DNA of 38,521 nt, taken from JBEIHI01 sp964655245 (GTDB taxonomy: Bacteria > Bdellovibrionota > UBA2394). Location of the stretch: assembly GCA_964655245.1 (NCBI GenBank), contig CAZZLQ010000014.1, positions 1-38,521 on the forward strand, read 5' to 3'. The notes under the pieces are model-generated. The model worked only from the letters and a program-made list of their open reading frames with translations, was not told where the DNA came from and did no database searches. Made by a program: the position numbers and the translations under genes. Below are positions 23,648 through 32,042 of this stretch, one piece after another (positions within the stretch are counted from its first letter, which is position 1; every line of letters starts with the position of its first letter).

Positions 23648-24715
23648 ATGGCTTTTAGGCTGTTCCCCGCTGGTACACCTCTTGCTCTCTTGGAGGCTGA
23701 GGAGCGTCGTGCTGTGTTTGGTAGTCTCTTACAAGTTCTTTTGATTCTGAACCCGCCCACAGGGGCTTCTTTGAAGTGCACTGACTCACTGAAGACTTTT
23801 GTGGCCTTTGAAGACCAGCAACATATTTTGGGCCGAATCAAAGCTCTTCATCACAACTTTACGCACTCTAACTACAGCGATGAAGAGGTCGAGATTTTCC
23901 GTACAGCACTCGATCGCATGTTTGAAAAAAATGAGCGCATTCCTCAGGCTCGCTTTCTTAGTCGATTCAATTTCACTGAGGAACGCAGAACTCTCGTGGC
24001 CGAAAACTCGGTGATTGGTAATAGCTGGGAGCCCCTCCTCGCAACGAAAGAATCGATCCAAACCTTTAGCACATTTGACCTCACAGGAGACTTGCGGATG
24101 ATTCGAAACAAATCCGCCTCTGAGGGCATGACGATTGAGGCCGCTGAAATCAAGAACACCCCTCTCATCCTCCGCACTCAAAGGGGTCCCTCAGAGCTTG
24201 GCGCAGTCAGAAAAACATCTGCGGCAGCCCGGCTGAATGAGCTCTTGCGGCTGAATACTGTTCCGAGAGCGCGATGGATCAATATCTTTGATAGAACGTC
24301 GCTAGCAAGTGCGTTTGTTGAGGGTAGAACGCCAACCTCATATGTTAGAAGCCACTTCGACCCTTGGTCAGTGGCTGAGATGGAAGCATTTGAGTTTCTT
24401 GTGGGCCAAACCGATGGCAGCGAACTCAACGCCAAAGAGTGCAGAGACAATACGCTTCGTATCTTCGATCACGATCAAGCCTTCCTAACCTCGATCCCCA
24501 CTCATTCCGGTTTTTGTATTGCGGGTGCTAAACTTCCTGAGACTTACTCGGCTCGATTCGTCAGCAGCCTCAAGGGACTTCGCAGAGACGACCTGCTTCG
24601 ACATCTGGGACATTTTTTGACGCTCGATGAAATTGATTTCATCATGCTCAGACGAGAGATTCTCTTGGTCGACATGGAGAAGAACCAGGATCAAAAACTC
24701 CTGTACGGCCCCTGA
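23648..24715 (+). CDS. Putative HipA/PI4K-like protein kinase fold
   Basis: A 355-residue protein with no confident family name. Its C-terminal half shows the pattern of the HipA / PI3-PI4-kinase-like superfamily: an N-lobe-like helix AAARLNELLRLNTVPRARW (192-210), a catalytic-loop-like GQTDGSELN with D256 and N261 five residues later, as in the HipA D-R-H-x-x-N loop, and a metal-binding FDHDQAF with D274 and D276. The ATP lysine of the N-lobe and the helix-C glutamate are not obvious. Residues 1-150 are unassigned. ATG 23648 follows directly on an in-frame stop; an alternative GTG 23714 has TGAGGAG 9 bases upstream and would give a hydrophobic start resembling a signal peptide. It lies 47 bases after the dehydrogenase gene and may share its transcript. 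Confidence 0.65.
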   Translation: MAFRLFPAGTPLALLEAEERRAVFGSLLQVLLILNPPTGASLKCTDSLKTFVAFEDQQHILGRIKALHHNFTHSNYSDEEVEIFRTALDRMFEKNERIPQARFLSRFNFTEERRTLVAENSVIGNSWEPLLATKESIQTFSTFDLTGDLRMIRNKSASEGMTIEAAEIKNTPLILRTQRGPSELGAVRKTSAAARLNELLRLNTVPRARWINIFDRTSLASAFVEGRTPTSYVRSHFDPWSVAEMEAFEFLVGQTDGSELNAKECRDNTLRIFDHDQAFLTSIPTHSGFCIAGAKLPETYSARFVSSLKGLRRDDLLRHLGHFLTLDEIDFIMLRREILLVDMEKNQDQKLLYGP

Positions 24716-24727
24716 TCAGTTTATCAC

Positions 24728-26443
24728 TCAGAATTTGACGAATTGATTCCCGCGAACAACAAACGAATCAAGTGTCTTTTCGACCCGCTGATCTTTCACG
24801 GTCAAACTCCCGGTGACGCCCTCAAAATTTGCAATTCTGCGAAATCGGTCCAGAAAGATATCGCGAGACACTGTGTTTTGATCTCTAGTCATCACTTCAA
24901 CTGCCATCATCGCAAGATCAAAAGCCTCAGCGGCGATTCGTGAGGGCTCCCTTCCCTGTGAAACTTTTTTGTATTCCTCTCGAAAGAGTTTGGAAACCAC
25001 GCGGTCAGAGTCTGGTGCAAAGCTATCCACAAAAACAAAACCTTCAGCCGACTCCGCAGCCCGCTCAAGAAGCCGCTTTGAGTGAGATCCCGAAAGTCCA
25101 ACCACCTGAACACCGTAAAGACGCAGGTACGGTAAGTTTGGAAGAATCAATCCCACCGACTCAGCGAAATCTGGAACAAAGAGTGCCTCAAATGAAACAA
25201 TCGGCTTCAGATCTCCGAGCTTCTTCACACAGCCAGGAGGCATTAAAGCCGGGTCCTTCACATCCTTCGGGCAAAGCTCGTCTTTTCTCAGTTTGGGCTG
25301 ATCGAGCCGAGACATCCGTCGAAGTTGGTCTTTAAAATCCGTTGCTTCCGCCGGATAAATCTGAAGATCAGTGACCTCGAGACCTTTTGAGTCGAATTCA
25401 CCGGAGACCTTATCCATCACATCCCATCCGTAATCTGAATCGGGTGACAGAATGCCCACGCGCTTCACATTCATCTTTGATCGCAAGAGATCACTGACGG
25501 CACGCACCTGATCCTCAATCAACAGAGCAGAGCGAAATCCGTAGGAGCCCAGTGGCTTGAGGTTTTCGCGAGTTGCCATGGAAACCACAGGCACTCGCAC
25601 AACTTCCGCGCGCTCGAAAACCATTTCGGTGTCCTTCGCGGTCAGTGGTCCCAAAATTGCTGTGACATTGTCCCGATCCACAAGCTTAGACCACCCATCA
25701 ACCAACTTCTCCTGTCGCTCGCCCGTATCCTCGATCAAAAACTCAACCGTCTCCGCCACCGCCAAGCGAGAGGCAATCTGAATCCCCGTCAGCGCTTCTT
25801 GAGCGAAAGCCTTCAGCTCGCCCGTAAGAGGCAACAAGACGCCGATCTTTCGCGTGCCAGGACCGGCGGGCTTAATATTAAGCTTTAGGATTTCCTGAGC
25901 GCGATCATAAATATCGGTCAGCCCATCGGTTTCAATCTGCTCAAGAAACTTAAGGGAGTCCTCCACTCTCTGCTCTCGCAACCGATCTTGATAGGCCGCA
26001 TAAAGAGCAACATTGCGCGCAAGCGGAGACTGGACTCGCTCCAAAATAGTTCCAAGACCACTCGACGTTGGAAGAGGCTCCTTGAGAAACCCATCAAAGT
26101 CCGCCCAGAAATCACGCCCGAGCTCTGGTGTGAGACGCCCCTTTTCAGAAAGTAGAGAAGTCCATCGATCTAACCAAAGATAGCGCTGAACCTGCTCCTC
26201 AGATCTTGTAGCGGGATGCTCTCGCACATAGGCAAGGCCCTGAGTGAGTGAATCCAAGCTCACTGTCATTTCCTGCACGGTTGGAGGAGGCGGCGTTTGA
26301 ACCGACGCTGATTTTGCACCACAACTTCCGAGGAAAACCAAGACCGCAAGGAATGAGTACTGATTCAAAAACTGTTTAAGACTCGCCGCCTTTTGCGGCA
26401 AGATTTCCGTAAATATGCTCAGCCATTGTGTGTGCTGCTTCAT
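24728..26443 (-). CDS. Periplasmic-binding-protein-like lipoprotein (penicillin-binding protein activator type)
   Basis: A lipoprotein of about 571 residues with a lipobox L-G-S-C (C41 from the start used here). Residues about 60-200 are helical and TPR-like; residues about 205-571 are a Peripla_BP_6/LivK-type two-lobed domain starting KIGVLLPLTG and including a TAILGPLTAKDTE strand. This order resembles LpoA/LppC-type lipoproteins, which stimulate peptidoglycan synthases from the outer membrane; an ABC amino-acid binding protein is less likely because no permease genes are nearby. ATG 26443 has GGAG 4 bases upstream and overlaps the dnaK 3' end by 68 bases; TTG 26368 would give a more usual short signal peptide but has no Shine-Dalgarno. 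It is the last gene of the hemW-grpE-dnaK unit. Confidence 0.78.
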   Translation of the reverse strand: MKQHTQWLSIFTEILPQKAASLKQFLNQYSFLAVLVFLGSCGAKSASVQTPPPPTVQEMTVSLDSLTQGLAYVREHPATRSEEQVQRYLWLDRWTSLLSEKGRLTPELGRDFWADFDGFLKEPLPTSSGLGTILERVQSPLARNVALYAAYQDRLREQRVEDSLKFLEQIETDGLTDIYDRAQEILKLNIKPAGPGTRKIGVLLPLTGELKAFAQEALTGIQIASRLAVAETVEFLIEDTGERQEKLVDGWSKLVDRDNVTAILGPLTAKDTEMVFERAEVVRVPVVSMATRENLKPLGSYGFRSALLIEDQVRAVSDLLRSKMNVKRVGILSPDSDYGWDVMDKVSGEFDSKGLEVTDLQIYPAEATDFKDQLRRMSRLDQPKLRKDELCPKDVKDPALMPPGCVKKLGDLKPIVSFEALFVPDFAESVGLILPNLPYLRLYGVQVVGLSGSHSKRLLERAAESAEGFVFVDSFAPDSDRVVSKLFREEYKKVSQGREPSRIAAEAFDLAMMAVEVMTRDQNTVSRDIFLDRFRRIANFEGVTGSLTVKDQRVEKTLDSFVVRGNQFVKF

Positions 26444-28199
26444 TAAGCTCCGCCTTTGCCGAGCGAATTTTTTCAACGTCTTGCCCCTCAAGCGCCTTTT
26501 TAGCATTTGCTACGCTCTGAACTGCTTTCTCGGCTAACTCAGAAGGTAACTCGGTTTGAAACTCATGAATAGATTTTTCTGCAGTGAAGAGCAGGGTCTC
26601 AAGCTCAAGCTTCGCTTCAGCCAAATCCCTCATTTTCAAATCCGCTTCTGAGTGGACCTTGGCGTCCTCGATGATTCGCTTAATCTCTTGATCGTTAAGT
26701 CCTGATGACGCGGTAATTTTGATGGTTTGTTCTCTCGAGGTTCCAAGATCTTTTGCCTTTACATTGACGATTCCATTTGAATCGATCGAAAACGAAACCT
26801 CAATCTGAGGCACACCCCGAGGAGCGGGGGGAATATCGGTCAAATCAAATCGGGCAAGAGTTTTGTTGTGAGCTGCCAGGTCTCGCTCTCCTTGAAGAAC
26901 GTGAACTGAAACAAAAGACTGATTGTCCTGCGCAGTTGAAAACGTCTTCGCCTTAACAGTTGGAATCGAAGTGTTCTTATCAATGATCTTCGTAAAAATC
27001 CCACCCGCAGTTTCAACTCCCAACGACAGAGGCGTAACATCTAAGAGTACAACGTCACCAACCTCACCTGAAAGAATTCCACCTTGAACCGCAGCTCCAA
27101 TCGCAACAACTTCATCGGGATTAATCGAAGAGTCCCCAGTCTGACCAAAAATCTCCCGAACCTTCTCCTGAACGGCCGGCATCCGAGTCATACCACCGAC
27201 CAACAAAACCTTACTAATGTCCTTGTGAGAAAGCTGTGCATCGGCAAGCACTGTTTGGCAGGGCCCCGCCAATCGATGAAGAAGATCCTTACAAATCTCA
27301 TTCATCTCCGTGCGGGTGATTTTCATTTTGAGATGCTTAGGAGCTCCATTGACTGCTGTGATAAAGGGCAATTCAACTTCGGTTTCCTCCACTGACGAAA
27401 GCTCATGCTTTGCTTTCTCGGCGGCCTCTTTGATTCGCTGCAAGGCGAGTTGATCCTTCGACAGATCAATCGATTCCGCCGACTGAAATCCCTTGATCAG
27501 ATGATTCATCAATCGATGATCCCAATCTTCACCGCCAAGGAAAGTATCCCCGTTGGTCGCCTTCACCTGATAGACCCCGTCACTGAGTTCAAGAATTGAG
27601 ATATCGAAAGTTCCACCGCCCAAGTCAAAAACGGCTACTTTTTCAGACGTGGCGCGATCAGCACCGTAAGCAAGCGCTGCAGCTGTTGGCTCATTCAAAA
27701 TCCTCAAAACATTAAGTCCCGCTATTTTTCCTGCATCCTTGGTTGCCTGGCGCTGAGAGTCGTTGAAGTACGCAGGCACAGTGACCACAGCGTCCGTCAC
27801 CGGCTCACCAAGATAGTCCTCAGCCACTTCTTTCATTTTCTTTAAAACCATGGATGAGATTTCACTGGGGCTCATCTGTTTGGTATCGACCTGAACCCAC
27901 GCATCTTGATTGCTGGCAGCGACAATCTTATAGGGCAAGACGCTGACTGAAGATTGAACCGCAGCATCGGCAAACTTTCTTCCGATTAACCGCTTCACGG
28001 CATGAATGGTCCGTGTCGGGTTTGTCACAGCTTGTCGCTTGGCAATTTGTCCGACCAACCGCTCTGAACCCTTGAAGCCTACAATGGATGGGGTTGTTCG
28101 AGCGCCCTCACTATTGGGCAGAACAACGGGCTTTCCGCCGTCCATTAAAGCAACACACGAGTTCGTCGTACCCAGATCAATTCCAATGACTCGGCCCAC
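26376..28199 (-). CDS. dnaK: Hsp70 chaperone DnaK
   Basis: An ATP-dependent Hsp70 chaperone of 607 residues, slightly shorter than the E. coli protein (638) mainly at the C-terminal tail. Clear marks are GIDLGTTNSCVA at the start, the AVVTVPAYFNDSQRQAT motif, VFDLGGGTFDIS, VLLVGGMTRMP, and the substrate-binding domain GERDLAAHNKTLARFDLTDI. The end lacks the acidic EEVD-like tail and reads AAKGGES. It starts with GTG 28199, with GAGGGGG 6-7 bases upstream and only one base after the grpE stop. The downstream lipoprotein overlaps its 3' end. No dnaJ follows and no CIRCE operator is visible. Confidence 0.97.
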   Translation of the reverse strand: MGRVIGIDLGTTNSCVALMDGGKPVVLPNSEGARTTPSIVGFKGSERLVGQIAKRQAVTNPTRTIHAVKRLIGRKFADAAVQSSVSVLPYKIVAASNQDAWVQVDTKQMSPSEISSMVLKKMKEVAEDYLGEPVTDAVVTVPAYFNDSQRQATKDAGKIAGLNVLRILNEPTAAALAYGADRATSEKVAVFDLGGGTFDISILELSDGVYQVKATNGDTFLGGEDWDHRLMNHLIKGFQSAESIDLSKDQLALQRIKEAAEKAKHELSSVEETEVELPFITAVNGAPKHLKMKITRTEMNEICKDLLHRLAGPCQTVLADAQLSHKDISKVLLVGGMTRMPAVQEKVREIFGQTGDSSINPDEVVAIGAAVQGGILSGEVGDVVLLDVTPLSLGVETAGGIFTKIIDKNTSIPTVKAKTFSTAQDNQSFVSVHVLQGERDLAAHNKTLARFDLTDIPPAPRGVPQIEVSFSIDSNGIVNVKAKDLGTSREQTIKITASSGLNDQEIKRIIEDAKVHSEADLKMRDLAEAKLELETLLFTAEKSIHEFQTELPSELAEKAVQSVANAKKALEGQDVEKIRSAKAELNEAAHTMAEHIYGNLAAKGGES

Positions 28200-28200
28200 G

Positions 28201-28809
28201 CTATTCCCCCTCTTCCTGATTCCGATTGACCACGACTCCGGCAGGTCTCAAAAGCCGATCTCCGATGCGATATCCTCGCCTGAGTTCGTGGACCACCACA
28301 CCATTTGAAAGATCAGCTCGATTGACTTGAGAAACCGCCTCATGAAGATGCGGATCAAAAACATCACCAACGCACGAAATTCGCTCAAAGCCCTCGGCCT
28401 TAAGCCAGGACTCAAGTTGCGACAGAATCATCCTGACACCATCGATAAACGGATTGGATTCACCCTGAACCTGCGAGAGTGCACGATCAAAGTTGTCGAG
28501 AATTTCGAGAACTCCACGAACAGCGCGCTCCTTGCCCACTTTCTCCGCTTCAACTCGCTCTTTCACTGCTCGCTTTCGAAAGTTTTCAAAATCAGCAGCA
28601 AGTCTCATGTAGGCTTCTCGATCGACGTACTTTTGGAGATCAACACGGCCAATAGAAGCCAACTCCGGTGAGGTAGAAGGTTTTTCGACAACGTCTTGTT
28701 CGTCTTCTGCGGGACTGTCCTCTTCCTTGGCTTCAACAGCCTTAAGCGCCTCTTCGATCAAAAGATCGGCTCGCGATTTTGGTGAATCTGGTTCCCGCTT
28801 CTTGCTCAT
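28201..28809 (-). CDS. grpE: Nucleotide exchange factor GrpE
   Basis: The ADP-release factor for DnaK, 202 residues. The first 60 residues are acidic and disordered. The long helix with AADFENFRKRAVKE is followed by the beta domain with the GrpE signature FDPHLHEAVSQV and VVHELRRGYRIGDRLLRPAGVVV at the C-terminal end. ATG 28809 has AAAGAG about 8 bases upstream. It is 53 bases downstream of hemW on the same strand. The short gap contains the inverted repeat AACCT/AGGTT (28831-28846), which could be a small operator or a weak attenuator, but it is not CIRCE. hrcA, often located here, is absent. Confidence 0.95.
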   Translation of the reverse strand: MSKKREPDSPKSRADLLIEEALKAVEAKEEDSPAEDEQDVVEKPSTSPELASIGRVDLQKYVDREAYMRLAADFENFRKRAVKERVEAEKVGKERAVRGVLEILDNFDRALSQVQGESNPFIDGVRMILSQLESWLKAEGFERISCVGDVFDPHLHEAVSQVNRADLSNGVVVHELRRGYRIGDRLLRPAGVVVNRNQEEGE

Positions 28810-28861
28810 GATGTAACTCTTTATTTTAACCTGACTTTAGGTTCTTTTGCGCAGCCGCAAT

Positions 28862-30004
28862 TTAGGCCGGAAGAAGGCGCTCAGCGACGCTTTCCATCAA
28901 AAGCCAACCCCGGTCTGTCAGCGTAAAAACGCCGTCTGCGGGGTGAACGTCGATAAGTCCTGCTTGCTGCAGTGCCGCAATTGCTGCGGCGCGGAAATCT
29001 TTAATCTGAGCGGGCTTTCGAGTTCGCAGGTCCATATAGAATTTTTCCAGATCTTGTTGTTCCTGAGTGAGCACTTCATGAGAGCCCACGCCGTGTGCCG
29101 AATTCATCCAAGCTCTGGGATCACGAATGCTTTCGTAGCGGACCTTACCAAGATATCCATGAGCTCCTGGACCCAAACCGAGATAGGAACTCTCAACATC
29201 CCAGTAGTTGGTGTTGTGAAGACTTTGAAAGCCCTTCTTCGCAAAATTAGAAACTTCATACTGCTGATAGCCTCGAGCTCGCAGCTGCGAGATGAGCTTG
29301 AGATAAAAAGTTTCTACTCGATCATCGCCCACCATCCGATTCTTCATGGACTCAGCCGTCTTCCACACATGGTCTTCACTCAACGTCAGAATATACGCCG
29401 ACAAGTGCGGAGGCTCGAGCTTCAACAACTCTTGCAGATCGGCATCAAACAGAGCCTCAGTCTGGTCTGGCAATCCCAGCATCATATCAATGCTATAGTT
29501 TGAAAAATGCTTTTGAACCCATTCGAGGGAGGAACGAAGATGTTTTTGTGTGGCCAGCCTCTCAAGCCTTCTAAGCTGAACATCCTGAAAGCTTTGAATC
29601 CCCAAACTAATTCTATTTACTCCTGCAGATCTTAGGCCTGATATTTTCTCTTCTGTGAGACTCTCGGGATTGCACTCAATCGTAACTTCAGTCTCTGATC
29701 CTATCCTTAAGCCTTCTCGATCAAGCTCTCGGATCAGGCGATCAATGGAACTCAGCGCAAGCAACGATGGAGTTCCGCCACCCAAATACAGGCTCCTCAG
29801 GGGAGCGGGGGGAGGATTACAGCGCCCCTTCCACCACTTCAAATGCTCAATCAATGCCCCAACCCACCTCTCATTAAAGTCACCCGATTGGTCAGAAGCG
29901 CGATAGACGTTAAAATCACAGTAGGAGCAATGATGGCGACAAAGGGGATAGTGAATATAAACAGATTGAGGTATTGAAGGACTGTGCGAAAAGACAAGAT
30001 TCAT
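28862..30004 (-). CDS. hemW: HemW-type radical SAM heme chaperone
   Basis: A 380-residue radical S-adenosylmethionine protein of the HemW family, formerly annotated as oxygen-independent coproporphyrinogen III oxidase; characterised HemW proteins transfer heme rather than oxidise coproporphyrinogen. The CxxxCxxC iron-sulfur motif is CRHHCSYC (C22, C26, C29), preceded by SVYIHYPL. LGGGTPS follows, then SLGIQSFQ and LMLGLP-like segments, and the late NYWDVESSYLGLGPGAHGY. ATG 30004 is the only suitable start. It lies inside the 5' end of the divergent rlmE gene, giving a 21-base head-to-head overlap. It leads the hemW-grpE-dnaK cluster. Confidence 0.93.
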   Translation of the reverse strand: MNLVFSHSPSIPQSVYIHYPLCRHHCSYCDFNVYRASDQSGDFNERWVGALIEHLKWWKGRCNPPPAPLRSLYLGGGTPSLLALSSIDRLIRELDREGLRIGSETEVTIECNPESLTEEKISGLRSAGVNRISLGIQSFQDVQLRRLERLATQKHLRSSLEWVQKHFSNYSIDMMLGLPDQTEALFDADLQELLKLEPPHLSAYILTLSEDHVWKTAESMKNRMVGDDRVETFYLKLISQLRARGYQQYEVSNFAKKGFQSLHNTNYWDVESSYLGLGPGAHGYLGKVRYESIRDPRAWMNSAHGVGSHEVLTQEQQDLEKFYMDLRTRKPAQIKDFRAAAIAALQQAGLIDVHPADGVFTLTDRGWLLMESVAERLLPA

Positions 30005-30598
30005 GACTTTTATTTCCACAAGGCCAAGAAGGAAAAGTACTCGGCTAGAAGCGTTTATAAGCTTCAGAACATCCAAGACAAGTACCATCTTTATTCTGCG
30101 GGAAACAAGGTCCTCGATCTGGGCGCCTCTCCGGGAAGCTGGAGCGAGTATATTATTGATATTCTTGGCCCCAAGGGCAGCCTCTACGCTCTGGATCTCA
30201 AGCCGCTATCGATCACAGCACAGGAGAAGATTAAACGAAAAGGCCTGGAGTTTCAGTTTCATCAACAATCTGTATTTGATCCCCTCCCCATGGAGCTTCC
30301 TCCTCTTGATGCCGTGATCTCAGATATGGCCCCCTCCACTCAAGGCAATCGCACCGTGGATTGTGCACGATCTCTGGAGCTCATCACTCGGGCATTTGAA
30401 ATCGCACAGCTGCATCTCAAACAAGGCGGGCACTTTGTTGTGAAGCTATTTCACTCAAATGAAACCATCCAAGCAGCCAAGGACTGGGAGAAGTATTTTA
30501 AGTTTGCGAAACTCTACAGACCGCCAGCGGTGCAAAAAGAATCCAAAGAAATTTATTTTATTGGCCAACACTTGTTAAATGGTAAAAGCATTTCATGA
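29984..30598 (+). CDS. rlmE: 23S rRNA 2'-O-methyltransferase RlmE (RrmJ/FtsJ)
   Basis: Methylates the ribose of U2552 in the 23S rRNA A-loop, a heat-shock-linked late step of large-subunit assembly. The 204-residue protein has the FtsJ core: YSARSVYKL with the catalytic Lys, VLDLGASPGSW (SAM binding), ISDMAPSTQGNRTVD with the catalytic Asp, GGHFVVKLFH with the second Lys, and QKESKEIYFIG with the Glu of the K-D-K-E tetrad. GTG 29984 is chosen to include the conserved N-terminal helix; AAGGA lies very close upstream. Its start overlaps hemW head to head. The bamD ATG overlaps its stop (30595-30598). Confidence 0.94.
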   Translation: MRKDKIHDFYFHKAKKEKYSARSVYKLQNIQDKYHLYSAGNKVLDLGASPGSWSEYIIDILGPKGSLYALDLKPLSITAQEKIKRKGLEFQFHQQSVFDPLPMELPPLDAVISDMAPSTQGNRTVDCARSLELITRAFEIAQLHLKQGGHFVVKLFHSNETIQAAKDWEKYFKFAKLYRPPAVQKESKEIYFIGQHLLNGKSIS

Positions 30599-31308
30599 GA
30601 CGACTTTCTTCACTGCTGATTTTTATTCTTGCCGCCTGTGCCACGGCCCCAAAAAATCTCACAACCGCAGATGGAACCATGGCGGAAGGAGAGAGACTTC
30701 TTAAGGATGAGTTTTTCGAGGAAGCCCGAACTCAGTTCTATCGGATCAAGACTGAGTTCCCACAAAGCTCTCTTCAGCTCGAAGCCGACCTAAAGATTGC
30801 CGAGAGCTATTTTCTTGAAGAGTCCTATGTTGCTGCCGCAACCTCCTATGAAGATTTTATTCGCACTTATCCTGGCCGAAAAGAGATTCCGATGGCCCTC
30901 AATCAGCTTGGACAGTGCTATTTGCGACAGATGCCATCGACCCCTCAGCGAGATACTCGGGCCACCGTCAAGGTTGTCGACACTTTCACTCGCTTGATGA
31001 TCGATTACCCCACGAGCGAATATGCAGCGGCCGCCCCGCAGCACATTGAAAAGGCTCGAAAACAGTTGGCACAAAAGATTTTTGATGTCGCAGCTTTTTA
31101 CGAAAAAAGCGGAGACTTTGACGCTGCGGCTCGCCGCTACGAAGAGCTTCAAAATCAATACCCCGACTCAAGTCTTGTTGAGGAATCAATGGCCCGGCAG
31201 GTTCGTTGCCTCAAAAAAGACGGGAAGACGGAACTCGCAGAGAAGATCGGAAAAGACTTCCAAGAGAAGTTTCCCAAATCCCAATTCACGACTATGATCG
31301 CTCAATGA
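30595..31308 (+). CDS. bamD: Outer-membrane assembly lipoprotein BamD
   Basis: A 237-residue TPR lipoprotein of the BAM complex, which folds beta-barrel proteins into the outer membrane. It has a signal peptide ending in LAAC (C15), then five TPR-like units starting with EGERLLKDEFFEEARTQF. The Y/F-P-x-S endings typical of BamD are seen in TEFPQSS, RTYPGRK, IDYPTSE, NQYPDSS and EKFPKSQ. It could be a related YbgF/Tol-Pal TPR protein, but the five repeats, length and lipid anchor fit BamD best. It overlaps rlmE and the following TPR gene by ATGA junctions, so the three are co-translated. Confidence 0.88.
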   Translation: MRRLSSLLIFILAACATAPKNLTTADGTMAEGERLLKDEFFEEARTQFYRIKTEFPQSSLQLEADLKIAESYFLEESYVAAATSYEDFIRTYPGRKEIPMALNQLGQCYLRQMPSTPQRDTRATVKVVDTFTRLMIDYPTSEYAAAAPQHIEKARKQLAQKIFDVAAFYEKSGDFDAAARRYEELQNQYPDSSLVEESMARQVRCLKKDGKTELAEKIGKDFQEKFPKSQFTTMIAQ

Positions 31309-32003
31309 GCATTGAGCGTTCTGAACTTCAAAAAATGGTGTCACTCGGCAAAGACCTTGCCCGAGCTCGCCAATATGAAAAAGCTGAAGATATTTTTTTA
31401 AAAGTGCTTCGTAAACATAAGCTCGCCGATGTGTACAACGCGCTCGGCACGGTCTACGCAGATCAAGGAAAATTCAATTTTGCGGAAATCGCTTTCAAGG
31501 CAGCTTTGAAGCTCAACCCTCAGTACATGGAAGCAGCCCTCAACCTCTCAGTGGTCTACAACAACCTTGGTCTTGGGAAGCAGGCCAAAAGCCTCTACAA
31601 GAAACTAAAGGCATACGGGGCCAAGAGCCGAGGGGCTATGGACCCCCTCTTGATGGCCAAAATCGCAAATATGCACAGTGAGATCGGCGATCTCTACCAT
31701 AGTGTCGGTGAGTATAAGCTCGCGATTCATGCGTTTGAGCAAGCCCTCGATCTTTGTCCCAACTTCATCGATATTCAGACCAAGCTCGCGACTGTTTATC
31801 GAGAGTCGGGAGACTCAGCCAAAGCTCTGAAGCTCTTTGCCAAAGCCAAGAAAGGCGCTGGTCGATACGCTCCTTTTTGGATCTCTTTGGGCGTTACCTA
31901 CTATGCTCGAAACAACCGAGCCGAAGCCAAAAAAGCATGGAAAAAGGCGCTCTCCATTGAGCCCCGAAATTCCGCCGCCAAGGCTTACGCCGGCCTCCTT
32001 TAG
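31305..32003 (+). CDS. TPR repeat protein
   Basis: A 232-residue protein made almost entirely of tetratricopeptide repeats (about six: LGKDLARARQYEKAEDIF, DVYNALGTVYADQGKF, MEAALNLSVVYNNLGLG, GDLYHSVGEYKLAIHAFEQAL, QTKLATVYRESGDSAKAL, WISLGVTYYARNNRAEA). No signal peptide, so it is probably cytoplasmic and acts as a protein-binding scaffold. ATG 31305 overlaps the bamD stop (ATGA). The operon with bamD suggests a link to envelope biogenesis or to motility/cell-polarity complexes, but no specific partner can be named. Confidence 0.82.
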   Translation: MSIERSELQKMVSLGKDLARARQYEKAEDIFLKVLRKHKLADVYNALGTVYADQGKFNFAEIAFKAALKLNPQYMEAALNLSVVYNNLGLGKQAKSLYKKLKAYGAKSRGAMDPLLMAKIANMHSEIGDLYHSVGEYKLAIHAFEQALDLCPNFIDIQTKLATVYRESGDSAKALKLFAKAKKGAGRYAPFWISLGVTYYARNNRAEAKKAWKKALSIEPRNSAAKAYAGLL

Positions 32004-32006
32004 CAT

Positions 32007-32036
32007 TTGTAAAGTAGCTGAGAAGCCGGCTACATT
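32007..32036 (+). promoter_or_regulatory. Promoter of alaS, probably leaderless
   Basis: TTGTAA (32007-32012), 18-base spacer, TACATT (32031-32036), then exactly 6 bases to ATG 32043. AGGT in that gap is too close to the ATG to be a normal Shine-Dalgarno. Confidence 0.5.
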
Positions 32037-32042
32037 AGGTGC

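Noticed and set aside
28847..29503. A 218-codon plus-strand frame
   Set aside because: It is entirely antisense to the conserved hemW gene and resembles no protein I know.
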